Of a DNA stretch of 64,000 nucleotides, positions 59,201-64,000 are shown one piece after another (position 1 is the stretch's first letter; each line of letters opens with the position of its first letter). The notes under the pieces are model-generated. The model searched no databases and was not told the DNA's origin. It saw only the letters and a list, made by a program, of their open reading frames with translations. Source of the DNA: Phorcus lineatus (taxonomy: Eukaryota > Mollusca > Gastropoda > Trochida > Trochidae); the NCBI GenBank assembly GCA_921293015.1, contig OV121081.1, forward strand, positions 78,323,022 to 78,387,021, given 5' to 3'. Both the position numbers and the translations under genes were made by a program.

Positions 59201-61038
59201 TGTTGTCATTTCACTTTGCAGACTAAAGGTCAGAGACATAATAGTGTAGATTGCATAAATTGCAAACCAAAGATCGGAAGTAGAATGTTGTCATTTCACT
59301 CTGCAGACTAAATGTCCTGAAATATCGTGCTGTATGACTCTGCAGACTTAAGATTAGAGATATATTACTTAGGGTGCATATCAAAGATCAGACATAGAAT
59401 GTTGTCATTTCACTTTGCAGATAAAGGTCCGAAGTATTAAGCTGTAATTTCACTTTGAAGGTTAAACATCAGAGACCTAGTACTGTAGTTTTGCACAGAG
59501 CGCATATCAAAGATCAGATGTAGAATGTTGTCATTTCACTTTGTAGACTAAAGGTGAGTTGGCGTTTAACGCCGCTTTCAAGATTATTTCACTTATATCG
59601 CGGCTGCTAGTATTATTGCAGGGAGAAAGCCCGCAACACCATTGTAGCTATGCATTGTGGTGAAACTTGCGAGCATCGGCTGGAACTAGCGAACCATGGG
59701 TGGTACTGCGCTGAATTTCAGTGCAGCATTGCACCCAAACCTGACTGCGTGTAGAACAGTTCTCTACTGCAGACAAAGTTGCTGAGCCCCTGGCGGAATT
59801 CGAACCACGGACCTCCTGATCCGAAGCCGAACGCGCTAACCACTGCGCTATCCCGCCCCCCCTTGTCCTTTAGTTTCACTTGGAAAGCTAAAGATCGGAG
59901 ACAAAAGAAATATTGTTTTGCTTAAAATGTTTATCAAAGATCAGAAGCAAAGTGCCATATTTTCACTTTGCAGACTAAAGTTAAAAAGATTTGTTCTGTA
60001 TTTCACTTTGCAGACTAAAGTTAAAAAGATTTGTTCTGTAATTTCACTTTGCAGACCCAAGTTAAAAAGTATTGTTCTGTAATTTCACTTTGCAGACTAA
60101 AGTTAATAGATATAGCATTGTTGTTAAGCTAAGATTGCATTTCACAGATCAGAATCAAAGTGATATTAATCCACTTTGCAGACTAAAGTTAAAAAGAATT
60201 GTTCTGTAATTTCACTACCAGACTAAAGATCAGAAGCACAATGCTTCAGTTTCACTATGCAGTCCAAAGCATTGTTATGTAACTCCATTTTGCAGACAAA
60301 AGATAAACAATTTCTTTGTCTTTACTTTTTCATTATAGAGACTAAAGAGACAAAAACAGAGTACTTTAAGTTTTTAAACTAGGGACCATAACCATATGCA
60401 AGCTAAACATGAAGAAATGTTATTGGGAGATATCATTGAATTACTCCCAATTAAGAATTCAAAGCAAGAAATATTCTGACAAAGAAATTAAATGTCCATT
60501 TCTAAATAAGATATATTTGCCCTTTTCAGCAAGTGCATTTATTTCATAGTGAGACTTATTGTAATGAATTATATTTCAATATAATAACCCATATTTTCTG
60601 CAGAGAAAATAAATCATTTGTGTTCTGCTGACAGTTCTTGGCTTTTGCCATGCAAGGTCACTTCACTATTAACAGAATAACAATCCAAAATGCTTGTGAT
60701 TAAGAGTAAAACCAAAGGATGATTAAATAATTAGTGAAACATACACACTACACACACTATAAGAAACCAGTGGAATACATTAAGAGGATCATAAAATAAT
60801 TCAATCCTGTTCCCTTGCACTTGGTGCTGGTATATTAAAATTTGCTGAGTCAACAAATTTGAAACGGATGAAATTCATTATGGGGCATCCTTCAAAATTA
60901 TGACTTTGGAACAACCCCACAAAAGAGTTGTTGAACCTGTCCTTCACAAAGTAAATATCAAAAGTGAAATATTTTACTTACCGACATTGTGTGTTGGCGT
61001 AATTTCATAGGTCCGAATGATATATCATTTTCCGAGCT
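20112..61038 (-). CDS. PDE8: PDE8-family cAMP-specific phosphodiesterase (19 exons, 5' end missing)
   Basis: High-affinity, IBMX-insensitive enzyme family that hydrolyses cAMP to AMP. Nineteen exons join to 775 codons with every phase matching; residue numbers below count from the first codon seen. Residues 8-105: receiver-like domain ([30 protein letters not shown]). Residues about 140-265: PAS domain ([42 protein letters not shown]). Linker with PKA-type sites RRES (S299) and RRLS (S379), then [20 protein letters not shown]. Catalytic domain about 405-730: HNSTH with general acid H478 and metal ligand H482, HDVDHP with H518/D519, CADVSNP with D648, and the purine-clamp glutamine Q700 and F703 (PKSQLSF). 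A charged Lys/Glu tail follows. About 60 N-terminal residues, including any myristoylated MGC start, are not seen. PDE8A and PDE8B cannot be told apart here; an invertebrate would have a single PDE8. Confidence 0.96.
20908..21037 (-). CDS. PDE8: PDE8 exon 18
   Basis: 43 codons plus one base. Reads [18 protein letters not shown] then [20 protein letters not shown]; carries the invariant glutamine that orients the purine ring. Confidence 0.96.
21869..22030 (-). CDS. PDE8: PDE8 exon 17
   Basis: 54 codons, phase 0 at both ends. Contains [20 protein letters not shown], where the Asp after CA is a metal ligand, then [13 protein letters not shown]. Confidence 0.96.
22496..22634 (-). CDS. PDE8: PDE8 exon 16
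   Basis: One base plus 46 codons. Reads [20 protein letters not shown] then [16 protein letters not shown]. Donor GTAAGT. Confidence 0.96.
23087..23143. repeat. Fragment of a SINE-like tail
   Basis: GAGCGAGTTTTTGTTCAGCG, then TTGGGCAATATTTCAG and ATTAGTAGCA. It resembles the fragment at 47526-47586 and the reverse-complement tail of the SINE at 59552. Short and degraded. Confidence 0.5.
23299..23385 (-). CDS. PDE8: PDE8 exon 15
   Basis: 87 bp reading [19 protein letters not shown] then AVNIFKNLE. Holds the NHHAALAF signature. The donor (CG|GTTTGT) is weak. Confidence 0.95.
23649..23779 (-). CDS. PDE8: PDE8 exon 14 (HD motif)
   Basis: 43 codons plus two bases. Contains [20 protein letters not shown], the metal-binding His-Asp pair of HD phosphodiesterases. 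Phase fixes the donor at GTATGA, giving LYND-V-AVLE across the junction. Confidence 0.96.
24322..24520 (-). CDS. PDE8: PDE8 exon 13 (catalytic HNSTH)
   Basis: One base plus 66 codons. Contains [19 protein letters not shown] and [20 protein letters not shown] with the general-acid His and first metal ligand. Acceptor ATTTTGCAG. Confidence 0.96.
24730..24865 (-). CDS. PDE8: PDE8 exon 12, start of catalytic region, next to acceptor array
   Basis: Two bases, 44 codons, two bases. Reads [20 protein letters not shown], then [16 protein letters not shown], the segment before the catalytic core (human EEYWDFDIFELE). Phase from exon 11 and the frame through TWDFHI place the acceptor at TACTATTACAG|AT. 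Its first about 17 bases and the preceding intron bases are the repeat unit of the adjoining minisatellite, so many equivalent acceptors lie upstream. Confidence 0.85.
24863..26163 (-). repeat. Minisatellite made of repeated 3' splice sites of PDE8 exon 12
   Basis: Roughly three dozen head-to-tail units of 27 or 30 bp. On the gene strand a unit reads ATCATCACCCCCATGTT followed by ACTATTACAG. That is the first exon-12 bases plus the intron end with the acceptor AG. The true junction (24866/24865) is the terminal unit. Subtypes: TTATAAAG|ATC units (25020-25150), 30-bp units with ATCATCATCACC (25660-26140), and units broken by TTATTTCCTATGACAG. Because units are multiples of three, the frame of exon 12 stays open upstream to about 25175. 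An hAT element interrupts it at 26164, and one or two units continue at 27624-27650. Confidence 0.92.
26815..27300 (-). pseudogene. hAT transposase C-terminal dimerisation domain (fragment)
   Basis: Reads [20 protein letters not shown], a stop, then the hATC signature: [40 protein letters not shown], and [10 protein letters not shown] near the end. This is the C-terminal block of hAT/ZBED transposases. It has a premature TAA between the acidic spacer and the hATC block, and the RNase H-like catalytic core is missing upstream. Confidence 0.92.
27318..27503 (-). pseudogene. hAT transposase BED zinc finger (N-terminal fragment)
   Basis: Starts at ATG 27503 ([10 protein letters not shown]) and contains C-x2-C (ECSICGIKL), then [11 protein letters not shown], the C2HxH pattern of a BED finger that binds transposon ends. 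It runs to a stop at 27318, where an internal deletion joins it out of frame to the C-terminal part. Confidence 0.92.
27789..27840 (-). CDS. PDE8: PDE8 exon 11 (52-bp micro-exon)
   Basis: 17 codons plus one base, reading [21 protein letters not shown] is a PKA-type site, and the position matches LRRLSG in human PDE8A. Acceptor TTTTCAG, donor GTGAGT. It was not visible as an open frame and was found from phase and homology. Confidence 0.85.
28153..28323 (-). CDS. PDE8: PDE8 exon 10
   Basis: 57 codons, phase 0. Reads [20 protein letters not shown], then [15 protein letters not shown], then DLVGGLVS. Two overlapping donors exist (CC|GTAGGT and TAG|GTGTTC); only the first keeps the frame with exon 11. 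Confidence 0.94.
28821..28900 (-). CDS. PDE8: PDE8 exon 9
   Basis: Two bases plus 26 codons: [20 protein letters not shown] then EAPITK. RRES is a consensus PKA site; [14 protein letters not shown] is near-identical to vertebrate PDE8. Confidence 0.96.
29446..29598. repeat. Candidate small inverted-end element
   Basis: TCATTGGCGGATCCAGAG at one end and CTGAGTTTGCCAATGA at the other share about 8 bp of inverted repeat. A GGATCCAG-type end with CATTGG flank also occurs near 53245-53265. Weak evidence, no target duplication established. Confidence 0.3.
30835..32018. repeat. Satellite array of about 83-bp dimeric unit, about 14 copies
   Basis: Each unit has two related halves that both start GTGACATGACATATC: one continues CTTGGCCAAATAT.TCACATT, the other TTAGGGCAAAATATCACATT then TCCATG. 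Copies from about 31080 on are nearly identical, while those at 30840-31050 are shorter and diverged, so the array grew away from the left edge. It lies inside PDE8 intron 8, about 250 bp from exon 8, and does not include a splice junction. Confidence 0.95.
32265..32362 (-). CDS. PDE8: PDE8 exon 8 (end of PAS domain)
   Basis: One base, 32 codons, one base. Reads [20 protein letters not shown] then [12 protein letters not shown]. The first residues are the last PAS strand (human KIRHYVSI). Donor GTAAGT. Confidence 0.95.
33120..35355 (-). repeat. Minisatellite made of repeated 5' splice sites of PDE8 exon 7
   Basis: Unit mostly 34 bp (some 40). On the gene strand it reads CACCAGTATTAGGACCTGGG, GG, then GTAAGCATGACA: the last about 22 exon-7 bases plus the first intron bases, donor GT included. 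Nine almost perfect units with GTAAGC at exact 34-bp spacing lie at 35070-35360. A second subfamily (GGTACCAGGACCAGTTGGGTAAGCATG type), about 25 units, fills 34100-34965. Diverged copies occur at 33140-33310. About 750 bp of other sequence at 33310-34050, including a transposon fragment, splits the array. Long open frames here on the + strand are repeat artefacts. Confidence 0.93.
33570..33694 (-). mobile_element. Truncated second copy of the CAGGGG element
   Basis: The reverse complement matches 16044-16170: AAGGGGCGTAGGAGCGAATT, the G7 run, GAAATTTTGTAACC, an A run (15 here), then AAGGAAACTT. It lacks the other terminus. Confidence 0.8.
35356..35444 (-). CDS. PDE8: PDE8 exon 7 (PAS domain), next to donor array
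   Basis: 29 codons plus two bases. Reads [20 protein letters not shown] then RVAPVLGPG, matching human EWQGIYYAKKKNGDN...IIPVIGQGG. The donor GG|GTAAGC at 35355 is the first of the tandem series. Staying in the exon past it meets TAA at once (GGG TAA), so only this donor gives full-length protein. Confidence 0.93.
36009..36149 (-). CDS. PDE8: PDE8 exon 6 (PAS domain)
   Basis: 47 codons, phase 0. Reads [20 protein letters not shown] then [13 protein letters not shown], the PAS helices and G-x-T-x-E-E motif. Confidence 0.96.
37023..37190 (-). CDS. PDE8: PDE8 exon 5 (start of PAS domain)
   Basis: 56 codons, phase 0. Reads [40 protein letters not shown], then [11 protein letters not shown], very close to vertebrate PDE8. 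Confidence 0.96.
37503..37560 (-). CDS. PDE8: PDE8 exon 4
   Basis: One base plus 19 codons: [19 protein letters not shown], matching human DREELSVMPFISAGFTR. Donor AGG|GTAGGT. Last part of the receiver-like domain. Confidence 0.93.
37606..38275. repeat. Candidate dispersed element with GGATTCAGC-type ends
   Basis: The left edge has a 12-bp-arm palindrome (AAGGATTCAGCA...TGCTGAATCCTT, 37608-37634), and GCGCTGAATCCTTTT recurs inverted at about 38260. The inside is non-coding, with a GTACGATTCAGCCCAAACCGC-like motif. It lies in PDE8 intron 3. Limits and family uncertain. Confidence 0.35.
38470..38529 (-). CDS. PDE8: PDE8 exon 3
   Basis: One base, 19 codons, two bases: [19 protein letters not shown], matching human SIRSSKLSENTVIVGVVRR. 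Donor GTAAGT. Part of the receiver-like domain. Confidence 0.93.
38530..42347 (-). other. PDE8 intron 2
   Basis: 3.8 kb, GT-AG. At 39320-39720 two related copies of CAAAGTTTCA-containing sequence (TTCAGTAG.TG, TTCATGCAAAGTTTCA) look like an old dispersed repeat. At 41925-42200 three loose copies of AATCTTTAACCTTTAACAAC plus CAGCAGCCATC occur. No coding sequence seen. Confidence 0.6.
42348..42538 (-). CDS. PDE8: PDE8 exon 2 (receiver-like domain)
   Basis: 63 codons plus two bases. Reads [40 protein letters not shown], then [12 protein letters not shown] and DAEALCR. The fold resembles bacterial response-regulator receivers; in mammals this region binds Raf1 and regulates the enzyme. Confidence 0.95.
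46150..47320. repeat. Diverged tandem array, about 165-bp unit
   Basis: Recurring blocks in fixed order: CCCTGACTGATATACTTCAT, GGACAC.TGTGAATCAAGTCT, TGAAGCACCA, AATAGATTTCTTC, ATCTCACA.ACATCTATGAAT, TAACTTGGCAAAATGGTGAT. About seven copies, many substitutions, so an old array with no open frame. Confidence 0.85.
47526..47586. repeat. Fragment of a SINE-like tail
   Basis: GAGTGAGTGAGTTATTGTTT, AGAGCGGCC, AATAATTCAGCCATTAGTAG. Same type as 23087-23143, ending at the same ATTAGTAG point. Confidence 0.5.
51785..51979. repeat. Three-copy 63-bp tandem repeat
   Basis: Three almost identical 63-bp units (GAACATAAAGCAATGAGGCT ... CTACGCTGCCGGGCTA) plus a partial fourth start. GC-richer than the surroundings. 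Because 63 is a multiple of three the + strand frame stays open ([16 protein letters not shown] repeated), which I take as a by-product. Confidence 0.95.
52435..52553. repeat. Two-copy 57-bp tandem duplication
   Basis: TTTCATATAACTGTTTCACA, TACACTGGACTCAATTCACA, TCAGATAAAACATCTTC occurs twice back to back with no visible difference, so a recent duplication. Confidence 0.95.
53130..53268. repeat. Possible MITE remnant
   Basis: G-run GGGGGGTGGGGGGTCACCC near 53153, then CTCCCCTGGATCTGCCACTG at 53246-53266. CAGTGGC-GATCCAGGGGAG is a common animal DNA-transposon terminus; the other end was not found. Confidence 0.3.
58740..59050. other. CpG-richer block inside PDE8 intron 1
   Basis: About 300 bp with clearly higher GC and CpG than neighbours, in the style of the PPIB promoter region. 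It could be an alternative promoter or first exon of PDE8, or an inserted element. No ATG frame splicing in phase with exon 2 was established. Confidence 0.25.
59060..60290. repeat. Irregular tandem array with ATTTCACTTTGCAGACTAAAG core
   Basis: The core TTTCACTTTGCAGACTAAAG or close variants recurs at least a dozen times, with variable spacers often containing AGATCAGAAGCA or TTAAAAAGATTTGTTCTGTA. Three nearly identical 41-46-bp units stand at 59965-60105. A SINE has landed inside (59552-59857). Confidence 0.85.
59552..59857 (-). mobile_element. tRNA-Arg-derived SINE
   Basis: On the - strand a tRNA-like head starts GGCGGGATAGCGCAGTGG at 59857 with an A box (TAGCGCAGTGG), an anticodon region CTTCGGATCAGG (TCG anticodon, as in tRNA-Arg) and a B box (GTTCGAATTC) near 59795-59804, so it would carry an internal Pol III promoter. 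A non-tRNA body follows, ending GCGGCGTTAAACGCC then AACTCACC. That tail type is widespread in molluscan SINEs as I recall. No clear target duplication. Confidence 0.88.
60982..61038 (-). CDS. PDE8: PDE8 exon 1 of those seen
   Basis: 19 codons, phase 0: [19 protein letters not shown], matching human VQFGPMRFHQDQLQ, just before the receiver-like domain. It is preceded by a real acceptor (CTTTTTCAG), so at least one more 5' exon exists. Confidence 0.9.
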
Positions 61039-64000
61039 CTGAAAAAGAAATAACACATTAGGACCGACGCCTCATTCATCAGAATTCTCACGACAAAAAA
61101 AGAGAGTATTGAACAAGAAAAAAACACAAAGAGATATATTTCAGTTGTTCATTGTTGTCATTTCTATATGATTTACGAGGACAGGAATCTTTTTGAGGAA
61201 TATTTAGAACAAATGTATCATGTTGATGTTTTCATTTTTTTTATATTAAAAAATAACTGTTTTAAAAGTTATGTTGCTTTCTGGAACACAAAAGGTTTTT
61301 TAGATTTAGGATGAATTATCATAAATGCTGGCAAGACCTAGTTTGAGAATAAAGGTCTTCTAAAAATAATGCTAGTCATAACTCATAGAATAGACATTAA
61401 ACATTAAACTAAAACATAATCTTTGTAGTATCTAAGATTTTTAAATGACAACAAAAAAATCCCAAAATTTACAAAGGCTCTTTTACCAACAACATGATAA
61501 ACCTTGAAAACCAAAACTATATCCAAAGTCAAATCTTCATAATAGTGGAAAATAAAAAGCATATTTTTAATGAAATGTATCTATATGAGTCACAGTGATT
61601 TCCGATTCCTTGAAACTTCAGTTTCATTAAGATACTCCCTTACTGGTTATTTTGTAAAAACGATAATAAATGACAATATATGAAAAAATCCTCTTTTGTA
61701 ATTAGAACACATATTTGATGTCAAGATGAAAACCTGTTATGCAAACTGATAATTTTTTACACTAAGAAATGTGATATTGGTAAAACACATTGTACAAATT
61801 TGTACATTATTTACATGTTTAGCTAAGTAAAGTGGTTTGAGGTCTTCTAGTATTTAGATAGTTCATAAGCTCCAATTGATAGCTGTACCGAGGACATGCT
61901 TTCTGTGTGTTGGAATCTGGATGTTATCTTCCAACAAATTACTTTCACATGAACATCACCCTATGAAAATAACAATGTGAATTTCTTTCATCTGTTCCAT
62001 GACTAACATCAGAAACATAATACTTAAAATCTGCTAAGGGTTAAATTCTTGATTTTACAAAAATACTTAATTTAAAGTGATTTGAATGAATCAGCTTATT
62101 AAGGGTTAAGTCAAAGGTGCCTAATGATTGTTTCTTCTAGAAGAAGACCCTATTTGATGTTTACCCACAAGAAAAATTGAAAGAAAGAAGAGAGCAATGA
62201 TAGAGAGAGAGACGGAGAAAGTGAGAGGGGTTGGATAGACAAAAGAGAGAAAGAAAGAGACAACAAACAGATAGACCAAGAATTAGATACAGTGAGAGTG
62301 ACAGAAGAAAGGAGAAAGCTTCACAGATAGAGAGGTTATTATCTCGCATTCATCATCTTGCTACATTTAAACCGTGTTTGTTTATCGAATGTCAAAAATA
62401 TTTTGCTTCTGACCCAAACACACATGCAGGGAAGAGTCTGGCATGAGAGAGTGGGTACATATGGTGATGTATATATATATATATATATACATATATATAT
62501 GTGTATATAAATATCTACACAGATGCCAGGCTGCCTGGGTCCTGAGCCAAACTTGCAGTGAACTCCAGTCTTCATTCTTTCCTAGCCATTTGAAAAATTC
62601 TATCTTGGATAAAATATATTATTTCTACTTTTCATGGCTTTTTGCAATCAATAAAAATGGATAAATCAGTAATGATAACATATGTTATACCTTGTACCTT
62701 AAACCCTTTCACTTCTAAAAAACGGTGATATATATGTTTTTGAGCCTGATTTCAGGCCTGTAGGGGTAAAAGGGTTGATATTTCAATAACTCACAGGGTA
62801 AGGCAGTTATAATGAAATTATTTAGATTTTAATTGATGCTTTGTATGAATGTATATCATATGTAATGGTAAAATTTTGAGGTTTCCTCTTAACATTCAAA
62901 CCAAGATGTGTTGGTAAAACTCTTGCTACAGTAGCAAAGTGATTAAAGTAAGCATAAATATCTACTTTCTCATTTACATTGTAACATTATATTCAAATCT
63001 ATTGGACAGGGAAACATAATCCTCTCATTGTGGAGAAGATAACACTGATAACATTGTAGATTAGGGGTAATTTACAGGTAATTATTGTTCTTTGGCCATC
63101 TGTTGTTTTATTGGATCTATATGTGAATAAGTAAACAAAAGATAAGATTGATAACATATGTTACCATTTACCATGTATCACCTTGATTGACAAAATATCT
63201 CTAACATTGATCATTTTAAGTGAGGTGGAAACATTCATTGATCTAAAAGTCAATGTCATTATTTTCACTACAGATAAAGGAAGCTTTCATATTTGTCTAA
63301 ATAATATCTGAACTAGAATAAAACTCAGCCTCTGGATATTAATTCTTTAAAAAATTATTTTACAAAACTTATGAAAGGAACCTCAGAGATATGGGATTTT
63401 CCATCCTTGACTTGCTTTTCAAGAGCATATGTTTTGGGCTAGGATGAATTTAATGTAAATGATAACAAATTAAAGTGAAAGAAAAAGTTAAAGAAAAGAT
63501 GTGTGTTTTATCAGTAAAACTATTATTAAAAAAATATTATCAAAATAAAGAGAAATTATTGTTTTTAAAAATAACATAACTATGTAACTGACATCACAAC
63601 CTTGCATATTGGGAGATGCTGGGTATAGACTTGAAATATGAAAAGATTATCTAGATCTCATAACTCATAGCTATAACTCATTAATGCCAAAAATTTAAAA
63701 TGGAAAACTATTGGAAATAATTGAAACACAGGAATAATAAGAACTATATCAAAATTTTATTTTGCTGTTGTTGGTTGAAATCAAAATTTGCAAGTGATGT
63801 TTAATGATACATATGATCTACACTAAACGGCAAACGAAATGTCACCACCTAAAATGCAAGATAGTTTAATCTATAAGGGATGAATACAACTAATGCATCA
63901 TGGAATTAAAGTCCAATACGGTTCATTACGTCGTCAACATCTTTTATCTACCTAATATTCATATTTCATTAATGTTTACCTTAAATCCCATACAATATGT
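61039..64000 (-). other. PDE8 upstream intron, first exon not found
   Basis: AT-rich, with purine-rich GA tracts (62165-62300) and a TA microsatellite (62466-62510). I looked for a Met-Gly-Cys type N-terminal exon and saw none with a proper donor; it probably lies beyond the window. Confidence 0.5.

Larger units (their letters stand above)
42539..60981 (-). other. PDE8 intron 1 (18.4 kb)
   Basis: Very AT-rich GT-AG intron. Open frames are short and unrecognised, so no nested gene is claimed. It holds repeats listed separately (46150-47320, 47526, 51785, 52435, 53130, 59060-60290, the SINE) and a CpG-richer block at 58740-59050. Confidence 0.7.

Noticed and set aside
59790..59857. Functional tRNA-Arg gene
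   Set aside because: The anticodon stem pairs poorly, and the sequence runs on into a SINE body with a mollusc-type tail instead of a terminator.

Overview
The window is animal nuclear DNA: AT-rich, low gene density, long introns with GT-AG junctions, and many degraded transposons and minisatellites. A tRNA-derived SINE at about 59.55-59.86 kb ends in a GCGGCGTTAAAC-type tail that I associate with molluscs. I therefore suggest a mollusc (gastropod or bivalve); this rests on memory of repeat families, not on a search.

Only two conserved protein genes can be supported, and they are convergent. (1) A secretory-pathway cyclophilin B (PPIB) lies on the + strand at 5069-8837. It has five coding exons, all junction phases agree, and it encodes 209 residues. 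Upstream is a near-consensus ER-stress element, and the poly(A) signal is at 9790. (2) A high-affinity cAMP phosphodiesterase of the PDE8 family lies on the - strand at 20112-61038. I resolved 19 coding exons (775 codons to the stop, all phases consistent): receiver-like domain, PAS domain, two PKA-type sites, then the complete HD-type catalytic domain. Its first coding exon(s) lie beyond base 64000 or were not recognised.

Layout: 1-4.4 kb, transposon relics (a transposase-like ORF, a 83-bp-arm hairpin, a broken mariner transposase). 4.9-9.8 kb, PPIB, with a 53-bp minisatellite and a fold-back element in intron 1. 9.8-20 kb, intergenic DNA and probable PDE8 3'UTR with three small mobile elements and a 4-copy minisatellite. 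20-61 kb, PDE8. Its introns hold two large minisatellites, an 83-bp satellite, an internally deleted hAT element, several other repeats and a SINE. 61-64 kb, upstream PDE8 intron.

The most striking observation is that both large PDE8 minisatellites are built from the splice junction they abut. Next to the exon at 35356-35444, a 34-bp unit made of the last about 22 exon bases plus the start of the intron, donor GT included, is repeated through about 33.1-35.35 kb. Next to the exon at 24730-24865, a 27/30-bp unit made of the intron end (acceptor AG) plus the first about 17 exon bases is repeated through about 24.86-26.16 kb. The gene thus carries an array of duplicated 5' splice sites at one exon and an array of duplicated 3' splice sites at another, with opposite predicted consequences. 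Extra donors put an in-frame TAA directly after the PAS domain; nearby extra acceptors add short in-frame peptides just before the catalytic domain.
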